Source: Streptomyces sp. CNQ085
Lineage (GTDB): Bacteria > Actinomycetota > Actinomycetes > Streptomycetales > Streptomycetaceae
Reading direction: 5' to 3'
Assembly: GCF_022614595.1 (NCBI RefSeq)
Contig: NZ_JAJFAU010000033.1
Location: forward strand, 1-36,039
Length of the DNA stretch: 36,039 nt
Made by a program: the position numbers and the translations under genes
In this document: in pieces, positions 11,327 through 17,801 of the stretch
Layout of the letters: each line of letters starts with the position of its first letter
Numbering within the stretch: position 1 is the first letter of the stretch
The notes under the pieces: generated by a model
Told to the model about the DNA's origin: nothing
Databases searched by the model: none
Seen by the model: only the letters and a program-made list of their open reading frames with translations

Positions 11327-11409
11327 ACTCGGTGACCTGCTGTTTCACCCGAGCGGGGAGGGGATTTCGAGCAGTTTCACCGACTCGGACATAACGGACC
11401 CGGCTTCCT
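11327..11409 (-). promoter_or_regulatory. Leader of CRISPR array 1
   Basis: The 83 bases between the cas2e stop and the first repeat. On the minus strand it holds TGAAACTGCTC (11369-11379), GAAATC, and AGCAGGTCACCGAGT at the repeat junction. Each has a counterpart in the leader of array 2, and the TGAAACTGCTC box lies 43 bases from the array in both. An AT-rich segment near 11386-11397 could be the -10 region. Leaders promote crRNA transcription and guide Cas1-Cas2 integration. Confidence 0.85.
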
Positions 11410-11760
11410 TCACCGGTTTCCGAAGCGTCGGCGCTTGGACGCCTTGCTCCAGCCGCGCGGTGGCGGCGGGGAGGTGGTGGCCTGGTCGTTCGGGCGGCGG
11501 ATCAGGGTGAGGCCCTCGTGGTCCACGGGGTGCCACTTGTGGTCGTGGGTCTCGAAGGCGAAGCCCTGCTCGTTGTTGGTGCTGTAGGCCAGTAGCGCGC
11601 GGCCGTTGCCGCCCGCGTACTGCCTCACCTCTTCCCACAGCGCCTGGCGGACCCGTGCGGAGGGGCCGCCGATGAAGACTCCCGGGGAGATCTCCAGCAG
11701 CCAACGGGTGAGGAAGCCACGCAGTCCGACCGGGCAGTGAGTGAGGACGATGACGGTCAC
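11410..11760 (-). CDS. cas2e: CRISPR-associated endoribonuclease Cas2, type I-E
   Basis: 116 residues. Works with Cas1 as the spacer integration complex; Cas2 is the central dimer. The segment L-R-G-F-L-T-R-W-L-L-E-I-S-P-G-V-F-I-G (about residues 13-31) is the signature of the I-E (CT1978) Cas2 branch, and N-E-Q-G-F-A-F-E-T follows near residue 63. A short basic C-terminal tail (S-K-R-R-R-F) follows a Pro run. The start is GTG at 11760 and overlaps the cas1e stop (GTGA), the last of the chained overlaps in the operon. Array 1 and its leader follow directly. Confidence 0.96.
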   Translation of the reverse strand: MTVIVLTHCPVGLRGFLTRWLLEISPGVFIGGPSARVRQALWEEVRQYAGGNGRALLAYSTNNEQGFAFETHDHKWHPVDHEGLTLIRRPNDQATTSPPPPRGWSKASKRRRFGNR

Positions 11761-12713
11761 CAGATGACCTCGTCCGCGTAGTTGCGGCCGGCGGCCACGT
11801 CCTGCCCGTGGTCGGACTGCAGGGTCACCCGGTCCTCCAGGTCACTGTCGGCTGCTTCGCTGCCGGCTGCTGCGGGCAGGAGGAGTTGCTTGATGTCGTC
11901 GACGCAGCGGTCCAGCAGGCTGGTTTCGTTGACCTTGTCGCGGATGGCCCGGCGGGTGCGTGGACCGATGTCCTCGGGGCTCTCCGCTGCCACTTCGAAT
12001 GCGACGGGGATTCCGATCTCGGTTTTGTAGAGGTCGGCGATGTCCAGCACGAAGGACAGTTCGTGCCCGGAGTGGACGAAGCCGAGCCCTGGGCTGCAGC
12101 CCAGGGCTGCGACGACGGCCTGGGCGATGCCGTACATGCACTGGGCGGCGGCGGTGACGGCCTGGTTGGGCGGGTCGCCGGAGGAGAAGTCGCGGGGTGT
12201 GAAGCGGCGGCCCCGCCAGGTGATGCCGGTGCGGGCCGCTTCCTTGCGGTAGCAGTCCTTGACACGCCGGCCCTCGCGGCCGAGGAGTTCGTGGCGGGTG
12301 CAGCCGGAGGGGTCCTCGTCGGGGAAGCGTTTGCGGTACATGGCGCGGGCTACGTCCAGGCGGCTGCGCCGGTTGGCCCACAAGGTGGCCTGGGCCTCGA
12401 TGAGGGCGGAGGAGCGGGTCAGGGCCCGGCCGCCGGCGTAGAAGCGCACGCCGTGCTCGCCGACCCACACCACGCCCGCTCCGCTCTCACCGAGGACGCT
12501 CATCGCCTGGTGGGTGATGCGGGTGCCGGGGCCGAGCAGGAGGGTGCCGATGGTGGCGGAGGGGATGTGGACGGTGCCTTCGGCGTCCTCGGCGGTGATG
12601 GCGTTGGCGTCGCGGTGGACGGTGCACCGCTCCAGGTAGACGAAGGAGAGGCGGTCTCCCACGCGGGTGAGTTCCCGCGGGGTGGACAGGTTCCGCTTGC
12701 TGACCGTGGACAC
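11757..12713 (-). CDS. cas1e: CRISPR integrase Cas1, type I-E
   Basis: 318 residues. Metal-dependent integrase that inserts prespacers at the leader-repeat junction. The catalytic ligands are present: E147 in L-G-R-E-G-R-R-V, H214 in F-V-H-S-G-H and D227 in D-I-A-D-L-Y-K (with D224), matching E141, H208 and D221 of the E. coli enzyme. Length is normal. The start is GTG at 12713, four bases after the cas6e stop; this is the only gap between consecutive cas genes, and the cas2e start overlaps its stop. All ligands are intact, and the array has many perfect repeats, so adaptation has probably been recently active. Confidence 0.97.
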   Translation of the reverse strand: MSTVSKRNLSTPRELTRVGDRLSFVYLERCTVHRDANAITAEDAEGTVHIPSATIGTLLLGPGTRITHQAMSVLGESGAGVVWVGEHGVRFYAGGRALTRSSALIEAQATLWANRRSRLDVARAMYRKRFPDEDPSGCTRHELLGREGRRVKDCYRKEAARTGITWRGRRFTPRDFSSGDPPNQAVTAAAQCMYGIAQAVVAALGCSPGLGFVHSGHELSFVLDIADLYKTEIGIPVAFEVAAESPEDIGPRTRRAIRDKVNETSLLDRCVDDIKQLLLPAAAGSEAADSDLEDRVTLQSDHGQDVAAGRNYADEVIW

Positions 12714-12717
12714 CGCC

Positions 12718-13425
12718 TCACCCCACGGGGGCGAGGGTCATCAGCCCGCAGCCGTACGCCTTCGCCTTCCCCAGTCCCGCCACGAGGGTGTGGCGCAGGG
12801 CGTCGGGGTCGGTGACCCGGAGCCGTCCGTCGAAGGTGACGGCGGTCAGGGTGACGCGGTTCTTGCGTCCGCTTGTCCGCTCGGTCTTGCCGAAGGCCAG
12901 GTCGCGGCGGCCGTGCACGATCAGTTCGTGCGCGTCGCCTTCGGGCAGGCGGCGTTGTTCCTCGGGTTTTTCCAGGATGCGGAAGCCTGCGTCTTTCTGC
13001 CGTTTGAGCAGCCACTGCGTCTGGTGCCGGGGGGTGAGGTGCGCGGTGCGCTTGGTCGGTTCGCCGTCCGTGCGGCGGATGCTGTGGACCGGGTTGGCCG
13101 TGAGCCGGAAGGCCCAGACACTGTCGTTCTCCAGGCGGGAGAGGAAGGGTGTGTAGGGGCGGGTCTGCCATCCCTCTTCAGCGGTGGGCCACCCGGCCTG
13201 CTCCACGAGGTGGGTGAGGTCGGGCCGGTCGGGGCCGACGATGTAGAGCAGCACCTGGGAGGCGCCGTTGTGGTCGACGCGCCACAGCACCCGCGGTCCC
13301 TCGCCGGCGGCGGGCGGAGCTGCGGGGAAGGAGGACATCACGGCCGCGTGCACCACCTGGGGCGAGGACAGCAGGCGCCTGGCGCCCATCCGCGCGGTGT
13401 TGATACGGAAGCGGGTCAGGTACAT
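12718..13425 (-). CDS. cas6e: crRNA-processing endonuclease Cas6e (CasE/Cse3)
   Basis: 235 residues. Cuts the repeat hairpins of pre-crRNA and stays bound in Cascade. The N-terminal M-Y-L-T-R-F-R-I-N-T and S-P-Q-V-V-H-A-A-V are typical; H26 corresponds to the catalytic His of the Thermus enzyme. The Gly-rich C-terminal G-L-G-K-A-K-A-Y-G-C-G-L is the RAMP-family G-loop. The ATG at 13425 overlaps the cas5e stop by one base (TGATG). The substrate should be the CCCCGC-stem hairpin of both arrays, cut to leave an 8-nt handle. Confidence 0.96.
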   Translation of the reverse strand: MYLTRFRINTARMGARRLLSSPQVVHAAVMSSFPAAPPAAGEGPRVLWRVDHNGASQVLLYIVGPDRPDLTHLVEQAGWPTAEEGWQTRPYTPFLSRLENDSVWAFRLTANPVHSIRRTDGEPTKRTAHLTPRHQTQWLLKRQKDAGFRILEKPEEQRRLPEGDAHELIVHGRRDLAFGKTERTSGRKNRVTLTAVTFDGRLRVTDPDALRHTLVAGLGKAKAYGCGLMTLAPVG

Positions 13426-14150
13426 CAGTCACCTTCGAGCAGTGGCATCGGGTCGTGGTGCAAGACCGCGGCCCGGCGGGGCTTGCGTGCCCGGGGATTG
13501 GCCACGGAGACGGTTTCGGAGCGGACGGCGCGCAGCCCGTACCGACGGTGCCGGGGGTCGAAACTGAGCGGCTGGTCTCGCGGGCTGTCTTCGGCCGTGG
13601 TGCTGCCCGCTTCGGTGTCGAGGAACAGCTGGAGGTCGATGCGCTGCTGGCCGCGGTGTCGGCGCTGGTACCACTCGGCGGCATGCCAGGGTTCGGTACG
13701 CAGCGCCTGGCGCAGGTCCGTCCCCGACCGGATACCGAGGTCGAGAGGACGGGCCGGCGGGCAGGAGCGGCGACCGAGGTAGGGCAGAAAGACCGGCGAC
13801 CGCACGGCTGCGTGCAGGTCGCCGATCAGGGTGTCATCGCCCTCTACGGCGGCGACGAACACGGAGTCGGCCAGGTAGAAGCGCTCCGAGACCGGCATGG
13901 ACTTGCCCGAGTCGGCGTGGGTCGCGGTCTGGTAGTCGCGAACGCGGGTGCCGGTCTGGTCGACGCGCACGCCGAAGCGCAAGGAGGCCAGTTCGGACAG
14001 GTCGGCGCTCCTCTCGCGCCCCTGGGCGGCAGCCAGCAGGCCGATCACGCCGCTCTTGGTGGGGACGGGCCCGGTGGTGCGCCGGGCGAAACGGGCGGAG
14101 GCCCCCCAGGACTGCAGGGGGGCCGCCAGCAGGAGGACCAGAACGCTCAT
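13425..14150 (-). CDS. cas5e: Cascade subunit Cas5e (CasD)
   Basis: 241 residues. Caps the 5' handle of crRNA in the Cascade complex. The N-terminal L-L-A-A-P-L-Q-S-W-G, then F-x-R-R-T-T-x-x-x-P-T-K-S-G-V-I-G-L-L-A-A-A, is the Cas5 signature, and R-D-Y-Q-T-A-T-H-A near residue 72 is typical of the I-E branch. The ATG at 14150 overlaps the cas7e stop by four bases (ATGA). Length is normal for the family, with no sign of damage. Confidence 0.96.
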   Translation of the reverse strand: MSVLVLLLAAPLQSWGASARFARRTTGPVPTKSGVIGLLAAAQGRERSADLSELASLRFGVRVDQTGTRVRDYQTATHADSGKSMPVSERFYLADSVFVAAVEGDDTLIGDLHAAVRSPVFLPYLGRRSCPPARPLDLGIRSGTDLRQALRTEPWHAAEWYQRRHRGQQRIDLQLFLDTEAGSTTAEDSPRDQPLSFDPRHRRYGLRAVRSETVSVANPRARKPRRAAVLHHDPMPLLEGD

Positions 14151-15337
14151 GCGTCCGGGCCCAGTCGTTCGGCGACGGCCGCACCGACGGCGTCGACCAG
14201 CTCGGTGAGGGCGGTCTCGGTGCCCAGTCCGGCGAGTTTGGCGGTGGCCGGGCCGATACGCAGCACCCAGGCGGGGTCGCCGTCACTTCCGTAGGCGCGC
14301 TCCAGGTCCGGGACGTACTCGGCGAGCTTCTCGCAGGCGGCCTTCAGATGACCGCCGGTGAGGTCGGCGGTGACGGGTTCCTCGAACGCGGCGACGAAGC
14401 TGACCGGACGGGTGCTGCGGAGTTTGACGATCACCGCGTCCGGAAGGGTGTGGTTGCCGAAGGTGTTGATCTTCCCGGTGGGCAGCGAGGCGACGAAACC
14501 GTGCAGGAATGCCTGGACGGCCCGGCGCACCGGCTCGGCGGCGGACTCGTCCTCGCGCAGGCCCTTGCCGAGGTTCCGGCGCAACAGGTCGACATCGACG
14601 GCGGCGTAGCGGTACAGGGTGGCGGAGTTGAAGTCGACGGTGCCGATCATGCCCGCGCCCGGCTCGGCGCCGGTGTTGCGGTCGTCGACGGCCGTGTAGT
14701 AGTCGGATTCGTTCTCCACCGCATGCACGCTGATGGCGTGGGCGACCTGGGTGGCGGCATCGACGTTGATGTCGGTGGAGTCGGCGACCATCCGGCCGAA
14801 CAGGGCGATGTCGACCGAGTGGCGGGTGTCGGCGATCTGCTTGGCGCGGGCCTTGTTCCCCTTGTCCTTGAGGAACTTCTTGATGTCGTCCGCGCCCTCG
14901 GCGGCGAGGGCGGCGAGACCGTCGAGCTGCCGGGAGCTGAGGAACATCAGGTAGGAGGACTCCGGGGCCGGCTCCTCCTCGCCCTTCTTCTTCGCCGATT
15001 CCGCCTTGCGCTTGGGAACCTCGATCTTGGAGCCGGTGGCGACCTGGACCGTCTCGGCGGCCAGCGCGAGCCGCTCGGCGTCGCTCAGGTCGGGCAGGGC
15101 GGGCTTGATCCGGTCGGCGAGGAGTTCGGCGACCCTCTTGGTGCGCACGCCCAGCTCGGCCGGGTCGAGAAGGCCGTCGAAGGAACGCCGGGTGGCCCGC
15201 TTCCACGCCTGGCTGGACACCCGTGCCCGGCGCACTCCGCCGTAGAAGGCGGTCTTGGGGGAGCCGGTGTCGTCCCGGTTGAGATTGCTGGGCGGGACGG
15301 TCTGCAGTACGTGCACGTCGATGATGGTCCGGCTCAC
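14147..15337 (-). CDS. cas7e: Cascade backbone subunit Cas7e (CasC/Cse4)
   Basis: 396 residues. Forms the multi-copy helical backbone that binds the crRNA spacer. The start I-I-D-V-H-V-L-Q-T-V-P-P-S-N-L-N-R-D-D-T and R-A-R-V-S-S-Q-A-W-K-R-A-T-R are characteristic, as are D-I-A-L-F-G-R-M and K-I-N-T-F-G-N-H-T later. A Lys/Glu-rich insert (K-R-K-A-E-S-A-K-K-K-G-E-E-E) near residues 105-120 is a surface loop. The GTG at 15337 overlaps the casB stop (GTGA). The frame is open further upstream to 15898, but that part is only a shadow of casB. Confidence 0.96.
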   Translation of the reverse strand: MSRTIIDVHVLQTVPPSNLNRDDTGSPKTAFYGGVRRARVSSQAWKRATRRSFDGLLDPAELGVRTKRVAELLADRIKPALPDLSDAERLALAAETVQVATGSKIEVPKRKAESAKKKGEEEPAPESSYLMFLSSRQLDGLAALAAEGADDIKKFLKDKGNKARAKQIADTRHSVDIALFGRMVADSTDINVDAATQVAHAISVHAVENESDYYTAVDDRNTGAEPGAGMIGTVDFNSATLYRYAAVDVDLLRRNLGKGLREDESAAEPVRRAVQAFLHGFVASLPTGKINTFGNHTLPDAVIVKLRSTRPVSFVAAFEEPVTADLTGGHLKAACEKLAEYVPDLERAYGSDGDPAWVLRIGPATAKLAGLGTETALTELVDAVGAAVAERLGPDA

Positions 15338-16098
15338 AGGGTGTCGTCCTTCGAGGTCGTAGTGTCCAGGCCGTCTGTTCCGTCCGCGCCGGTGGTGTCG
15401 GCGCCGGAGGCGAGATCGTCTGGGTTGGTGTCGCCGGAGGGCCCAGGGCCGCTCCGGGTGTTCGCGGGCTTCGGGCGGATGTGGAAGGAGCGGCCCCAGG
15501 AGCGGCGTACCTGTTCCGGGCCGCCGGGCCGCTGCTGCCACTGGTAGAGCTGGTCGGCGAGCAGGCCGTAGTCCAGCGGGATCGCCTCTCGCCGCAGCAG
15601 TACCACGATCTCCCGCAGCCGCTGGGCCAGCATGGTCGGCGTGGTTGCCGTGGCGGCGCGTACGAAGCGCTTGCGGATCGGCTCGTCCAGCTCGCCCGGG
15701 GGCATCAGGCGGCGGACGGCCGCACCGAGCTCTGGTCCGTAGCGCACATGCATGCGCTGGTTGTGGTGGGACTGCTGGTGCAGCGACCAGAGGGACAGCG
15801 CGATGTGGGCGGCTTCCTCCGCCCGCTCGGCCTGTTCGCCGGACAACTCGCCGTTGGCGTGCGCCTGGTGGACCGATTCGGCGGCGGTCATGCCCCACAG
15901 CTCCGGTACGGCGGCCGCGGGCCGGCCGACGCCGCGGCGCAGCCGGGCGAGTGTGGCCACTGCGTCGGGACGGTCGGCGAGGTAGCCCCTCTGGAGCTCA
16001 GTGATGCGCTGATCCACCGCTTTGCCGGTCAGACCCAGCGCTGCGCGCCGGCGAGCCGAGGGCGAGGGAGCCGGAATCGTGGCGGAGGCGGTCGTCAT
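15334..16098 (-). CDS. cse2: Cascade small subunit Cse2 (CasB)
   Basis: 254 residues. Part of the Cascade inner belt that stabilises the R-loop. Family features include the helical core with L-R-R-G-V-G-R-P near residue 52, H-Q-Q-S-H-H-N-Q near 108, and R-F-V-R-A-A-T-A-T-T. The C-terminus is extended by about 35 Asp/Gly/Thr-rich residues that look disordered. The ATG at 16098 overlaps the casA stop (ATGA). The longer frame to 16221 is not used, because it would sit inside casA and lacks family sequence. Position between casA and cas7e is standard. Confidence 0.94.
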   Translation of the reverse strand: MTTASATIPAPSPSARRRAALGLTGKAVDQRITELQRGYLADRPDAVATLARLRRGVGRPAAAVPELWGMTAAESVHQAHANGELSGEQAERAEEAAHIALSLWSLHQQSHHNQRMHVRYGPELGAAVRRLMPPGELDEPIRKRFVRAATATTPTMLAQRLREIVVLLRREAIPLDYGLLADQLYQWQQRPGGPEQVRRSWGRSFHIRPKPANTRSGPGPSGDTNPDDLASGADTTGADGTDGLDTTTSKDDTL

Positions 16099-17801
16099 GT
16101 GTGCACCTTCGGGGTGTTGTTCTCGTCGGGCATCGGTGCCTCGTCCGCGATGGAGGCGAGGTGAAGCGCTTTGTTGAGGTCGGTGCGGAACCGCAGGTCG
16201 GCCGAGGTGTCGTTGAGCCATTCACCGCGGTCGGTGATGCGTCCCTCCCATGCGGCGCTTCCCGCTTCGTCCAGTAGCCCGTCGCCGAGCCTGCCGATGA
16301 GTGTGCGCACTCGCTGCTGCCACTGCCCGCGCTTGGCCTGGGGATCGTCGTCGGGACCGACGGTTCGCAGCCAGTGGCGGAACGGGGCGTCCAGAGTGCT
16401 GTACCCGAGGTCGTGGGTGGTGGAGCGGCGTGGTTCCTGGTCGGCTCCGGCCGCCTGGGCAAGGCGGCCTGCCAGATCTCCGAGTGCTCGCACCGCCTTG
16501 TCGGCGTCGCCGACCGCATCGATCGCCGCCTGCCCGAAGCGCTGGTTCTCCCGGTGCAGCAGGACGACGGCCATCATGACGCCGTCGTCCACGATCTCGT
16601 CGATCACGGACTGCTGGGTGCCGTAGACCGCGCTGACGGTCCGCGCCCGCAAAGCGTACTCGCGAGGCAGTACATCTTCGGTCACCAGCCGGGCCACCCA
16701 GTCCAGAACCCGGGGCGGCACGGAGGAGGCGGGTTCCCGGGAACCCGCGTTCCTCTGCTCGCGTGGAGCGAGCAGGCCCGCCAGGCCGCGCCAGGCGGCA
16801 CGGGCAGGGTCGTGCTCGCGCGGCATGTAGACCAGCGACTCGCCGCGCTTCTTCTCCTGCGCCTGGCTGCGCCGCCATCCGGTCATCGGCTCGTTCCGGT
16901 GCATGTTGTGCGGCTGCAGCGGGTCCCCGTAGCCGAGGACGACGCCGTGGACACCTTGGTCGTCGTAGTGCAGCCGCATACGGCGTGACTGCCAGGTGTA
17001 CAGGTCACGCGGGCCAAAGGGACGCCCGGCGAGATCTTCCGCCGCGGCGGGCCCGCACGGCTCACGGCGCCAGGCCGGCCGGTCGTCCTCGCTGGTGCGG
17101 ACGGTGCCGGTGTCGGCGGCGATCAGGTTGAGCAGCAGTGTCTCCCGCAGGGAGCTGCCCTCCGCGTAGACGCCCCCGAGGTTCCCCGCCCAGCCGACCC
17201 CCAGGGGGTACACCTTGCCGCTTCTCGCGCGCGGGTCCCCCACGGCGGCGGACTTGATACCGGAGGTGTCGTAGGCATGGGCGTGCACCAGCCAGCGTGC
17301 GGCCTCGGCGAATCCCAGGCGTTCCGCTCCCGGTGACCGCATGGTGAAGAACGGCTCCCCGTTGGGGACGTCGGCGACGATTCGGTTGAGGGAGGCCACC
17401 TCGCCGTTGGCCGCCTCAAGACCTGCGATCTGGAAGAAGGGAGCGCGTGGGTGGGTCAGGTCGAACCGCTCCCGGTGCCGCTCGAGGTACCCCACGACCG
17501 GCGCGAACGGGGCATCACCTGCCCATAGTTCCTCCCATGCGTCGATGTCCTCGGGGCCTTCCAGAGCATCGTGCAGGATCGCCAGCAGCAGTCGGAGCAG
17601 GGTGAAGTCCTGCGTCGGCAGGTCACCCACCAATCGCCGGATCTCCCCGGCCTGCTCGAAGACCTCCATCAGGGACAGCTCGGCCTTGGCGCCGTTCTCG
17701 AACTGCACCGGCAGCCATGGCCGGACCGTCAGGTCGAAGGAGCCAGCGTCGGGGAGAGGTCCTCCCAAGGACACGTCCCCATCAGGCACAGCGTCGTTCA
17801 T
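16095..17801 (-). CDS. cse1: Cascade large subunit Cse1 (CasA)
   Basis: 568 residues. Recognises the PAM and recruits Cas3. The start F-D-L-T-V-R-P-W-L-P-V-Q is diagnostic (CasA proteins begin with F-N-L-x-x-x-P-W-I/L-P-V). Other family segments are L-L-R-L-L-L-A-I-L-H-D-A-L-E-G-P, H-P-R-A-P-F-F-Q-I-A-G-L, and Y-G-D-P-L-Q-P-H-N-M-H-R-N-E near residue 285. Length is slightly above the E. coli protein and normal for actinobacteria. The ATG follows the cas3 TAG with no spacing (TAGATG). Confidence 0.96.
   Translation of the reverse strand: MNDAVPDGDVSLGGPLPDAGSFDLTVRPWLPVQFENGAKAELSLMEVFEQAGEIRRLVGDLPTQDFTLLRLLLAILHDALEGPEDIDAWEELWAGDAPFAPVVGYLERHRERFDLTHPRAPFFQIAGLEAANGEVASLNRIVADVPNGEPFFTMRSPGAERLGFAEAARWLVHAHAYDTSGIKSAAVGDPRARSGKVYPLGVGWAGNLGGVYAEGSSLRETLLLNLIAADTGTVRTSEDDRPAWRREPCGPAAAEDLAGRPFGPRDLYTWQSRRMRLHYDDQGVHGVVLGYGDPLQPHNMHRNEPMTGWRRSQAQEKKRGESLVYMPREHDPARAAWRGLAGLLAPREQRNAGSREPASSVPPRVLDWVARLVTEDVLPREYALRARTVSAVYGTQQSVIDEIVDDGVMMAVVLLHRENQRFGQAAIDAVGDADKAVRALGDLAGRLAQAAGADQEPRRSTTHDLGYSTLDAPFRHWLRTVGPDDDPQAKRGQWQQRVRTLIGRLGDGLLDEAGSAAWEGRITDRGEWLNDTSADLRFRTDLNKALHLASIADEAPMPDENNTPKVHT

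Noticed and set aside
9441-11510. Long open frames across array 1 (up to 689 codons) translating to repeated G-T-I-P-A-G-A-G-S, D-H-P-R-G-C-G-E-Q and S-P-R-V-R-G-A
   Set aside because: These are translations of the CRISPR repeat in three rotating frames (61-base period). The repeat has no stop codon, so the frame stays open; it is not a repeat protein.
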